In this document: positions 55,507 to 63,483 of the stretch, piece by piece
Layout of the letters: every line of letters starts with the position of its first letter
Numbering within the stretch: position 1 is the first letter of the stretch
Source of the DNA: Brevundimonas naejangsanensis
GTDB taxonomy: Bacteria; Pseudomonadota; Alphaproteobacteria; Caulobacterales; Caulobacteraceae
Reading direction: 5' to 3'
NCBI RefSeq assembly: GCF_003627995.1
Contig: NZ_CP032707.1
Span: 855,501-919,500 of the forward strand
Length of the DNA stretch: 64,000 bases
Made by a program: the position numbers and the translations under genes
Notes under the pieces: model-generated
The model's input: the letters and a program-made list of their open reading frames with translations, nothing else
Told to the model about the DNA's origin: nothing
Databases searched by the model: none

Positions 55507-56478
55507 TCACCGCAGAAAACGCTCGACCGCCTGCTGGAACGAACGCGGCTGGTCGATCATGACCATGTGCTCGGCCCCCTCGATCCGCTCGAAGGTCGCG
55601 GGACGGGGCAGGGAGCGGTAGCCGGCGCGGAACAGCTCGTCGACCTGGCTGCGCGGGTTGCGGTCGTCGGGGCTCCAGCCATAGACGACGGTGACGGGCG
55701 CCGCGATCAGCGGCAGGCGCGCCCGCAGGTCGGTGGTCATGACCTCATACAGCCCCTGGGCCAGGACGCGTCGGTCGCCGCCCTGCCAACCCAGGCCGTC
55801 GAACAGGCTGTCGGCGGCGCCGCCCAGCTCCAGCCCCATGGACGTGGCCTGGGTCCTGAGCGCCTGGTCGCCCAGCAGCATCAAGGCCTGATAGGCGAGG
55901 CGCGCCAGGGGCTCGACGTCGGCGGCGGTCGAGCCGGGGCTGATCAGGGAGGGGAAGAAGGGCGAGGCGTCCACCACCATGACCCGCCCGACCCGGTCGC
56001 CCGCGTCGGCGGCGACCCGCAGGGCCACCTGCCCGCCCATGGAGTGGCCGATCAGCGCGGGCCGCTGCAGACCCTGCTCCTCGATGTAGCGGCGGATCTC
56101 GGCGGCGGTCGGCGCCCCGACCAGGCCTTCGGCGTTGGCCCCCGCCGCCGTGTCGCCGAAACCGCGCACCGTCACCAGATGCACCCGATAGCGGTCCTCC
56201 AGCCCCGCCGCCGCGCGCGCCCAGACCGCCGAGGTCGACGCCAGGCCGGGGATCAGCACCACGTCGGGACCCTCGCCGCGCGCCCGGCCCCGGGCCTCGA
56301 CTAGGATGCGCGACGACTGGAACGGCGCAGGGGCGTAGGCCGCGGCGGCGGGGGCCTGGCCCGCGGCCAGGGCTTCGGTCCCGCCGGCCAGAACCCCGAC
56401 CAGGACCCCGGCCAGGACCCCGGCCGCGACGACGGCGAAGACAACGGGCAGCGCAGCGAGGCGAGACGAAGAAGGCAT
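55507..56478 (-). CDS. membrane-anchored or exported alpha/beta hydrolase
   Basis: A 323-residue protein. The N-terminus is a long hydrophobic segment with repeated GVL units, either signal or anchor. The hydrolase core shows VVLIPGLASTSAVWARAAAGL (oxyanion region), TVRGFGDTAAG, ALIGHSMGGQVALRVAADAGDRVGR (nucleophile Ser in GHSMG), VYGWSPDDRNPRSQ (Asp) and EGAEHMVMIDQP (His). All three catalytic residues are present. The substrate is unknown. Confidence 0.87.
   Translation of the reverse strand: MPSSSRLAALPVVFAVVAAGVLAGVLVGVLAGGTEALAAGQAPAAAAYAPAPFQSSRILVEARGRARGEGPDVVLIPGLASTSAVWARAAAGLEDRYRVHLVTVRGFGDTAAGANAEGLVGAPTAAEIRRYIEEQGLQRPALIGHSMGGQVALRVAADAGDRVGRVMVVDASPFFPSLISPGSTAADVEPLARLAYQALMLLGDQALRTQATSMGLELGGAADSLFDGLGWQGGDRRVLAQGLYEVMTTDLRARLPLIAAPVTVVYGWSPDDRNPRSQVDELFRAGYRSLPRPATFERIEGAEHMVMIDQPRSFQQAVERFLR
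56388..56423. repeat. 12-bp tandem repeat in the hydrolase leader
   Basis: Three units of CCAG(A/G)ACCCCG(A/G), the last two identical. They encode the repeated (A/V)GVL tetrapeptides in the hydrophobic leader of the hydrolase; unit-number change would alter helix length without shifting frame. Confidence 0.75.
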
Positions 56479-56591
56479 GGCGCCAGCCTGCCCGCTGATC
56501 GCGGCGAAACCTCGTCCGCGCCCCCTTATGGTTCAGTCATTGAATTTTTGCCGCAAAAGGAGTGAAATCCGGCCACTCTGGGGAGGATGCG

Positions 56592-57032
56592 ATGAAGCAA
56601 ACCGTCATCACCATTGCCGCCGTTCTGAGCCTGGCCGCATCGCCGGTCCTGGCCGAGAATTGGCACGTCGTCTCGCGTAGTTCGGCCACCGTCTTCATGC
56701 TGGACGTGGATTCCATCACCGAGGCGGGCGACGCCAGGACCGCCGTCCTGGCCCGCGTTCCGTCGGCAGGCCCGTCCGCCGACCTGTCCTACTCGGCGGG
56801 CGAGATCACCATTCGCTGCGCCGCCAACCAGTCCAAGCCGGGGGTGGAGATCCTCTATGGGCCGGACGGCGCCGAACAGGAGCGCATCGACGACGGCTAC
56901 GATTTCGACGCGATCGCCAAGAACTCGCTGGATGCCTATGTGAAGTCCATGCTCTGCGACGGCGACCGCGGCACGACGACCCATCCGTCCATCCGCGCCT
57001 TCATTGAGGCCGGACGACCGCAGCCGCGCTGA
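56592..57032 (+). CDS. small secreted protein, surface-adhesin-E-like
   Basis: A 146-residue protein with a signal peptide (KQTVITIAAVLSLAASPVLAE). The mature part begins NWHVVSRSSATVFMLDVDSI, the pattern of the short secreted proteins resembling the surface-adhesin E domain, with a single cysteine pair (RCAAN and MLCDGD). Function unknown. GGGAGG sits before ATG 56592. It is divergent from the hydrolase. Confidence 0.75.
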   Translation: MKQTVITIAAVLSLAASPVLAENWHVVSRSSATVFMLDVDSITEAGDARTAVLARVPSAGPSADLSYSAGEITIRCAANQSKPGVEILYGPDGAEQERIDDGYDFDAIAKNSLDAYVKSMLCDGDRGTTTHPSIRAFIEAGRPQPR

Positions 57033-57216
57033 TTTCCGCGCCGCTGTGAGCGGCGACGACGGGCTCCCCCTTGCCCGCAAAGGTCGGGCCGTCTATCGGC
57101 CGGGATCCGAGGCGCGCGCCTCGGACCCCGGCGGCCCTCGCCCCTGCCCCCGCCCAGGCGGGGCGGCGGCGCGCGAGCGGCCGGGCGAGTCTTGTGAACA
57201 GTCCAGAGTCCCCGCC

Positions 57217-58560
57217 TTGCCCCACCTGACCTCGGCCGTCGCCACGCCGTCCCGCGCTCCCGAGATCCAGCTCGACCCACAAGGCATGGAGCGCCTGCGC
57301 GGCCTGGTCCGTGATCACGCCGACGCCCTGGTGAAGGCCTTCTACGACGTCCTGCTCGAGGACCGCGAGGCCCAGGGCTTTCTGCATCATTCGATCGTGC
57401 AGGAGCGTCTCAGCCCGTCGCTTCGGACCTGGCTGATCGACCTGTTCGCGCCCGGCCTGGACGTCGAGGGCAAGAGCTTCATCGCCCGCCAGACCAAGAT
57501 CGGCGAGGTCCACGCCCGCATCAAGATTCCCATGCACCTGGTCATGGCCGGCGCCGCCGTGCTGAAGGGGCGGATCGCCGACCTTCTGGCCGACGACGAG
57601 GCCCGCTTCGACCAGCTGCGCCTGGTCGGCGAACGCATCGACGCGGCCCTCCTGCTGATGAGCCAGTCCTATGTGAAGGGCACGATGAACCGGGCGCGGA
57701 TGGACGAGGCCTACCGCCTCTTCTCCCTGGACCAGGACATCCATTTCGAGCGCGAGAGCCAGCGCGCCAGCCTGATGGAATGGAGCCAGAAGACCCTGTT
57801 CCGCATCCTGGGCGCCGGTCCGAACGAGGCGACCTCCGCCCTGGGCCGCTCGCCCTTCGGCCTGTGGATCCGCCACCGCGCCGACTTCCTGTTCGAGGCC
57901 TCGCCCCATCTGGAGCGGCTGAATCAGGCGATCGACCGCATCGACGAGGACCTTCTTCCGCGCATCGACGCAGGCGACCGCGCCGAGTCCCTCACGGCCC
58001 TGCAGGCCGGGGTCGAGGAGATCGCCTTCCTGCTCAATGAGATGTTCCAGGGCCTGGCGGGTCTGGAGGGCGGCCGCGATCCGCTGACGCGCACGCTGAA
58101 CCGACGCTTCCTCTCCTCCATCCTCAGCCGCGAGATCGGCTTCGCCAACGCCAATCAGACGCCCCTGTCGGTGCTGCTGCTGGACGTCGACCACTTCAAG
58201 CGCATCAATGACGAGCACGGCCATCCGGCCGGGGACGAGGTGCTGCGCCAGGTGGCCGAAGCCGTCACCGAGAACGTGCGCCCCAGCGACTTCGTCTTCC
58301 GCTACGGCGGCGAGGAGTTCCTGATCGTCCTGGTCGAGACCACCCTGCAGCAGGCGGTGGCCGTGGCCGAGCGCACGCGCCAGGCGCTGGAAGCGCGCGA
58401 CATCAAGATCGGCGGGGCCGAACGCCTGCGCGTCACCGCCTCCATCGGCGCGGCCGAGCACGGCGGACACCCCGACGAGAACTATCTGATCAAGACCGCC
58501 GACGAGGCCCTGTATCGGGCCAAGCAGGCGGGCCGCAACCGCGTCGAACAGAACGGCTGA
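57217..58560 (+). CDS. globin-coupled diguanylate cyclase (DosC-like)
   Basis: A 447-residue oxygen-sensing cyclase making c-di-GMP. The N-terminal globin has ALVKAFYDVLLED and IGEVHARIKIPMHLV, where the His of EVHARI is the proximal haem ligand by alignment with E. coli DosC as I recall it. The middle domain has SPFGLWIRHRADFLFE, also as in DosC. The GGDEF domain reads DPLTRTLNRRFLSSIL, DVDHFKRINDEHGH and YGGEEFLIVL, with RPSD five residues before GGEEF as product-inhibition site. The start is uncertain: TTG 57217 or ATG 57286; no clear ribosome site. Confidence 0.9.
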   Translation: MPHLTSAVATPSRAPEIQLDPQGMERLRGLVRDHADALVKAFYDVLLEDREAQGFLHHSIVQERLSPSLRTWLIDLFAPGLDVEGKSFIARQTKIGEVHARIKIPMHLVMAGAAVLKGRIADLLADDEARFDQLRLVGERIDAALLLMSQSYVKGTMNRARMDEAYRLFSLDQDIHFERESQRASLMEWSQKTLFRILGAGPNEATSALGRSPFGLWIRHRADFLFEASPHLERLNQAIDRIDEDLLPRIDAGDRAESLTALQAGVEEIAFLLNEMFQGLAGLEGGRDPLTRTLNRRFLSSILSREIGFANANQTPLSVLLLDVDHFKRINDEHGHPAGDEVLRQVAEAVTENVRPSDFVFRYGGEEFLIVLVETTLQQAVAVAERTRQALEARDIKIGGAERLRVTASIGAAEHGGHPDENYLIKTADEALYRAKQAGRNRVEQNG

Positions 58561-58644
58561 GGCGCCCGCCCCGGGACCTGACCGGGCGAAGGCCTTTCGC
58601 GCCTTCGAAAAACAGGGTTGGAAATGCCGCCCTCGGGGGACGGC

Positions 58645-59419
58645 ATGGCGGAATTCGACGCGCTCTTCGCATTCTACGCGCTGCTGCTGAGGCTGGCGGT
58701 GGCCAACGTCACGACGGCCTTCGCCGAGATGTATCGCGCGCGGCCGCATCACCATCGGATGGACCACGCCGATGCTCGGCGTCGTGGTCCTCTTGTCGGC
58801 CTGCCAGCAGTGGCTGTCCCTCTTCAACGCCCAGGCCGACATGAAGCTGGGGCCGAGTGAAATTCTCGCCTGTCTGGCGACGGCCCTGCCCTATATCTTC
58901 ATCAGTCAGGTGCTCCGCGCCTGCCACGAAGAAGGCGTTTCGCTCGAAGCCTATTACCCCCGGCACAGGCCCGCGCTGGCCGGCGCCCTGCTGATCCCGG
59001 TGATCACCAGTTTCGGGGTCAACATCTTCTATGCGGTGACGCTGCACGAAGCGGTCGTGCCGACGGTGGTCGGCCTTCTGGCCTACCACGGCGTGCGCTT
59101 CAGCTGCATCCTGCCCATGCTGATCTGGCCGGCGGTCGCCGTTCAGCGCACCGCCCTGGCCGTTCTGATCGCGCACACAGTGCTGTTGATGTGGTCCGAG
59201 TCAGCAGACCTGAGACTGCGGACGTTGTTCCGACTCAGTTTTTCATGGCCAGGAGTCACGCAGCTTAGACTTCGGCGCCACCTAGGATGCGACTGGTTAC
59301 ATCTGACGTCACATCTGATGAGACTCGGCTCAGCTGTCGGGCCATGTTCAGAATGGCAAGCTGGCAGATTTAGGCTCGGGCTCCTGCTGATCCCCGCCAA
59401 AGCCCAGGATGTCGGTTAA
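58645..59419 (+). pseudogene. membrane protein, frameshifted and with a replaced C-terminus
   Basis: The first frame gives MAEFDALFAFYALLLRLAVANV then TTAFAEMYRA and turns into nonsense; the next frame continues ITIGWTTPMLGVVVLLSACQQW with more helices. Inserting one base in the GCGCGCGG stretch at 58735-58742 joins them into one protein of several membrane helices. After about 59190 (LMWSESADLRL) the reading frame runs into the lower-GC island and ends at 59419 with an arginine- and leucine-rich tail with no membrane pattern. The gene appears both frameshifted and cut by the island. I do not recognise the family. Confidence 0.6.
59195..59328. repeat. short repeats at the left island boundary, possible transposon end
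   Basis: TCCGA(G/C)TCAG occurs near 59197 and 59230, TGAGACT(G)CGG near 59210 and 59316, and ACATCTGA twice around 59297-59316. Tn7-like ends carry several transposase-binding repeats of about 20 bp; these are too short and divergent to be sure. No 5-bp target duplication can be tested without the other end. Confidence 0.3.
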
Positions 59420-60484
59420 ATCCAACTCGGCTCGCCGCCACAATGCCTGGCTCGGCGCTTTGCCGGGGATAATCGGGATCGCGCCCCTTAGCTTCAGCGT
59501 CTTGAGCAGAGCATTCTCAGAGATTCCCAACTCCGAACTGAGTTTTGGAGTGTAGCCGTATTCGTCTGCAAATCGTCGGACCTCGCCAGCGTACACTGCG
59601 ATGATGCTGCCCTTCGCACTCACCTGGGCCGCTGACAGCAATCCTCTTTCGATAGCAGCCCGTAGGCTGGCTGCGTTCGTGCCGAGGAAGTTGAGCGCGA
59701 CACGAGTCACCACAGCCGAGCCTTCAGGTTCATTCTCGGACAGGGTCAGGTCCATGTAATCCGGCTTTGGAGCGTTGTGACGGCGGCCGTGTCGATTTCT
59801 CAAGCTGCATTCGAAATCGATCTTCTCAATGTCGATTCTTCGCCAGCAGAACTGATATCGCGCTGAGCTGTGACCTTCCAGAATGGGCGTGGCGCCGGTT
59901 GCGAGAATACGCCGGGTTATGGAAATCGCGCTGAGGCCGTAACGCCGCGAGATAGCCGTGCTGGATATATATTGTTTGTCGAAAAGTTCGGCAGACGCCC
60001 GCGATACTCCTCGCAAATGACCTGCGCCCGTCAATCCACCAGGCACCAAAAACCCCGCTCTCGCCAGCAGGCTTAGAGTGGTGCGATTGATGTGCATCGA
60101 TCGCTGAAGTTGTACCAGGGAGACGTCATCGGGACCGATTGTGGGGCCGGTTCTCGTATTGATTAAACGCATCCGCCCCCCTTTCGCCGGCTGACAGAGC
60201 CGCCCGCTGGCGGAGAGCCACTGCGATGAAAAGTCCACCTCCTCGACTTCTGCTTTCAGCCAAACGGCTGAAACCTTGTCTTTGGAGCTCGAAGGTGAGA
60301 GGGGCGAAAATCCTAGCTGCTTGAGCCGGCGGCTAACTGCAGCCCCACTAAGACCCAGCGGAGCCCCGATGCGACCGGATGTCGTCAATCCTCCTTCCCA
60401 CTTCTCAACATCCTCCTCTCCGACCGCTATGAGGTTTCCCCTCCGCCATTTCGCGCGAAGGCCCACTTCTCTGACGAATGTCAC
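59348..60484 (-). pseudogene. TniQ/TnsD-like C-terminal helix-turn-helix array, probably a remnant
   Basis: A 378-residue frame made of successive helix-turn-helix modules: APLGLSGAAVSRRLKQLGFSPL, SLVQLQRSMHINRTTLSLLARAGFL, STAISRRYGLSAISITRRIL, GTNAASLRAAIERGLL and SELGISENALLKTLKLRGAIPI. Such repeated modules form the C-terminal, target-recognising half of TniQ/TnsD. The zinc-finger N-terminal half is absent, and the frame stays open upstream of the GTG at 60484, so a deletion has probably joined this part to the TniB remnant. That GTG overlaps the TniB stop. It could be an independent DNA-binding protein, but its place after TniB favours TniQ. Confidence 0.5.
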
Positions 60485-60762
60485 GAGGGTTGGGCTCGCC
60501 TCAGCAGCCGCGCACTCTTCAGAAGCAGCTTCTTCAGGTTTCCTATCAGTCCCTGAGAGAGGTAGAAAAAGCGGAACGCGATATCGTCATCTTCAATATC
60601 GAAATCGAACGGGACGGGCGAAAGGTCACGGAACTTGGCAAGCAAGCCAATGAAATTGGCTTGCCCTTCCAAGTCGTCTTGTCCGTCTTTGTCGATCCAG
60701 CGGTAACCGGACAAGCGAACGTGGCGATATTGGCTGCGAGAGGTCGGTGCAAAGCCAGCCAT
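60481..60762 (-). pseudogene. TnsC/TniB AAA-ATPase, C-terminal fragment
   Basis: Of this 93-residue frame, the last 70 residues look like the end of a TniB/TnsC transposition ATPase: NFIGLLAKFRDLSPVPFD, then IAFRFFYLSQGLIGNLKKLL, matching the pattern F..LL..fd..lPf and R..y.SqGliG.l..LL of that family. The P-loop and Walker B parts are missing. The first 23 residues overlap the end of the chimeric frame in another register, which marks a second deletion junction near 60.70 kb. Confidence 0.55.
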
Positions 60763-62611
60763 CCGCCAACGCCCGAAGAACGGAAGGCTCCGACGGATCT
60801 GCCTGGCTTGCGAGGATGTTTGCCAACGTCTGTGGCTCGGCGGCCAAGGCGTCCCAAAGCATCGCGGACGCTGCTCGTGAAAGCTGCGGAGAATGCTGAT
60901 GCCGAAGCAGCCGATCGACGTTAGCTTTCAGCGGCTGATGCATGAGGTGCCGCTCTGTCACGACAGCGTATGTATAGCCCAGACCGGATATGGCAGACGC
61001 AATGAACGGCCATCGTGCTTCATTCTTTGGAGCACGGGCGTCTCGCTCCCATTTCACCTCAATGAATTCGGCGTGCGTTTCCCTCTCCACGAAGAGATCG
61101 GGGGTGTGGCTGCGAAGTTTCCCGTCACCGTCCGTGTAGACGATGCGAATCGGCTGCTCGCCGAGTTCCACTCCCGGCGTAATCACGCGCAACAGTCTCT
61201 TCAGCCTCGGCACCCCCAACGACCTGTTCGCGTCGATGGGATCCTTGTCCGTAAGCACCACGAACGGAATCTGGAGACCGTTCGCACCGAGCAATTTGAC
61301 GTAAGGCGCGAAGTTCACACCCCCGACAGAGCAGACCGTCACGCCGAGTTCATCAAGCGACATGCCTAGGACGTCCGCGAAGGCCGGGACGAGAAAACGT
61401 TCCGCATCGCCCTCGACTAGGATAACGCCCCGAGAGAAGAAGATCTCGCCGCGGGTGACATCGATGTAGCGCTGGAGGTCAGCCACATCCTCGATGGTGA
61501 GCGGCGTCGTAGCAGCGGCGACACCGGTCGTCGCGCCAACTTCCTCATCATGTCGCAGCAACACGATCGAGCGGAGCGGCGCTACGCTCGCGATATGCGG
61601 CGAGTGGGTGGTGAGAACGGTCGATTGCGCCCTCGGTCCGTCCGCGCCACGCGGCTGGGTCCCAAGGAAATGGCGATAGATCAGGCGCTGCAGATGAGGA
61701 TGGAGGTGCGCTTCGGGCTCCTCGACCGCGAAGAAGGTGTGGTCGCGTTCTCCATCGGCAACGAGACGATCGAGCTCCAAGCTCTTCAGCGCTAGGAAGA
61801 TCAGATTAGCGCTGCCGACGCTGGCGTCGCTGATCCCGCGTGTCCCTCCGTCGATAAGAAGGCGGAGCCCGCGCAGAAGAGCGTCAAGCCGAGTCGGCGT
61901 GAGGCCGAGCGAAAGCGGCACCGTATGCTGGGTGCCCACCATCGCCTCCAAACGCGTGGCGATCCGGTTCGCGACCGCCTGTATTTCCGGACGGCTCGTG
62001 AGCTCCGACTGGGCGTCGTCAATCTCCGTCTGAATTTCGTCCCGATCGTCATCGCTGAGCGTCTCGGCGAGTTCCTCGATCAAGGGGCGTAGCGGAGAAT
62101 GTCTCCAGGAGGCGAGTTCTTTCTCCGCATCACGGAGGGCACCCTGGACATCCAGCGGCGTCATCCGGCGCATATCTGAACCGATGTCATTTTCCGGATC
62201 GACACCCCCGAAGATCACATATTCGTAGTCGGCCATCGAGGTCGGCGGGCCTCCGAGATCGGGCTTCGGCCGGTATCGGTAGGTGACGCGCCCTACGAAC
62301 GGAGGTCCAACATCGACGACGCAGTCCGCGAGGTGTCGCAACAGGCGCGCATTCTCCGCTCGCTCGGTGAACTCGAGGCTGACCTCGACGACGCTGCCGA
62401 GCTTATCGTCCCCCAGGCCGTCCCAGAAATGTTCCAGCCCCAGCCTGCGGTCACGCTCGGACAGGCTCGGATCCAGCACCAGTTGGATCGCGCGGAGGAA
62501 GTTGCTCTTGCCGACCTTGTTTTCCCCGACGATCACCATGTCTTCGCCGGTCCGGATATCGAGCGTTTGAAAGTTCGCGAAATTCCGGATCACCACTCGT
62601 GAAATGTGCAT
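60626..62611 (-). CDS. OLD-family ATPase/TOPRIM nuclease fused in frame to a TnsA-like endonuclease end
   Basis: About 661 residues from ATG 62611. Residues 1-480 are an OLD protein: HISRVVIRNFANFQTLDI and IVGENKVGKSNFLRAI (Walker A, residues 29-36), SVGSANLIFLALKSLELD (signature), FFAVEEPEAHLHPHLQRLIY (Walker B), then TOPRIM with GVILVEGDAERFLVP and VVLTDKDPID. At about 61.17 kb the sequence changes to GEQPIRIVYTDGDGKLRSHT, PDLFVE, FIEVKWERDA and YTYAVVTERHLMHQPLKANVD, a TnsA-type PD-(D/E)xK endonuclease lacking its N-terminal catalytic Glu, followed by WLCTDLSQPISP. The last 20 residues are out of register over the TniB remnant. Best read as a deletion-made chimera. Confidence 0.75.
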   Translation of the reverse strand: MHISRVVIRNFANFQTLDIRTGEDMVIVGENKVGKSNFLRAIQLVLDPSLSERDRRLGLEHFWDGLGDDKLGSVVEVSLEFTERAENARLLRHLADCVVDVGPPFVGRVTYRYRPKPDLGGPPTSMADYEYVIFGGVDPENDIGSDMRRMTPLDVQGALRDAEKELASWRHSPLRPLIEELAETLSDDDRDEIQTEIDDAQSELTSRPEIQAVANRIATRLEAMVGTQHTVPLSLGLTPTRLDALLRGLRLLIDGGTRGISDASVGSANLIFLALKSLELDRLVADGERDHTFFAVEEPEAHLHPHLQRLIYRHFLGTQPRGADGPRAQSTVLTTHSPHIASVAPLRSIVLLRHDEEVGATTGVAAATTPLTIEDVADLQRYIDVTRGEIFFSRGVILVEGDAERFLVPAFADVLGMSLDELGVTVCSVGGVNFAPYVKLLGANGLQIPFVVLTDKDPIDANRSLGVPRLKRLLRVITPGVELGEQPIRIVYTDGDGKLRSHTPDLFVERETHAEFIEVKWERDARAPKNEARWPFIASAISGLGYTYAVVTERHLMHQPLKANVDRLLRHQHSPQLSRAASAMLWDALAAEPQTLANILASQADPSEPSVLRALADGWLCTDLSQPISPRSLVRLPLDRQRRTRRLGRASQFHWLACQVP

Positions 62612-62967
62612 GCGCCCCGCCCGGGGCTTGAGCCGCCCCACCATTATGGCTTGGCACCCATCTCTGATCTGCGACTGCCAAGAAGAAAAAATGTTCTCTT
62701 AGAGGTAGCACGCCAAATTGCTGGCGCCGACCATGAAGACTTTTAGCAAAACCCCTTTCGCCAATGACGACGTTGGTCAGAGCCACCATTCACAGGCGCG
62801 AGCCACGTTTAACGCCCGGGCCTTGAAGGCCTGCACTTCGGCATGAAGCAAAGCATGGTCTGTTGACCGCATCTGGCTCTTCCGCGAGGCTACAAAACGC
62901 TGCGCGTTCAGCCTGCCGGAGGGCTTGCGGCAATGCGGCTGAGTTCGTCGCGCGGTGATGCGGATAT
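62612..62967. other. gap between the OLD chimera and the JAB gene
   Basis: About 355 bp of lower-GC sequence. I see no convincing open frame, no clear hairpin terminator and no complete -35/-10 pair that stands out. GCAATTTGGCGTGC and a GCCCGGGCC palindrome near 62813-62830 are visible. It may hold the promoter of the OLD gene or the remains of a deleted gene. Confidence 0.4.
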
Positions 62968-63483
62968 CTACTCGATGTTAGAAACGCCGATCATGGGCAT
63001 CCAATCAGGCGATCCTGGTGCGGGGTCGAAGATGACGAGGTCGCAGTCCTCAGCTGCGGGGCGGTCCCACCATTTCCCGCGTGGCTGCCGCCAAGCAGCT
63101 AGCGTCCAGCTCTGCTCCCCCGTCGGCGCGGCGATCGCCATGACGGCGTCCATTATCCGTCGGCCAAGCTTCTGCAGGGTCGTACGGTCCAAGGCGCTGA
63201 GCTCGGCGGCACCGTCCGGATGGGTGTGCCAATCCCCAAGATAGTCCAAGCCTCCCCCCGTACTGGCGAAGGCTTGGTCGATCTGAGTCAGTTGCCAGGC
63301 GTGGTCGGGCAGGAACATATGGCGGCCATGCAGCGCGAGGGGCCCGGGGCCGACGACGGCCGCAACGACGCGATCCGGACCTTTGCGCCAGCCGAGCAGC
63401 ACGCCTCCTGTCTCCAGGGGGGCATACTGTTCCGCCAGCCTAATGATCTCCTCGAGCGCCGGGCGAGAAATCCAGAGCTTCAT
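62968..63483 (-). CDS. JAB/JAMM-family isopeptidase (Cap3/BilC-like)
   Basis: A 171-residue Mov34/JAB metallopeptidase: LETGGVLLGWRKG supplies the catalytic Glu, and GDWHTHPDGAAELSALD gives the H-x-H-x(7)-S-x(2)-D zinc motif in full, so it should be active. Such proteins remove ubiquitin-like modifications. Its ATG overlaps the stop of the E1-like gene by four bases. The E1-then-JAB order is that of Cap2-Cap3 in type II CBASS; Bil systems are the alternative. Confidence 0.88.
   Translation of the reverse strand: MKLWISRPALEEIIRLAEQYAPLETGGVLLGWRKGPDRVVAAVVGPGPLALHGRHMFLPDHAWQLTQIDQAFASTGGGLDYLGDWHTHPDGAAELSALDRTTLQKLGRRIMDAVMAIAAPTGEQSWTLAAWRQPRGKWWDRPAAEDCDLVIFDPAPGSPDWMPMIGVSNIE

Noticed and set aside
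62645..62967. Possible E2 or ubiquitin-like gene between JAB and OLD
   Set aside because: No open frame on either strand of useful length shows a catalytic cysteine context or a Gly-Gly end.
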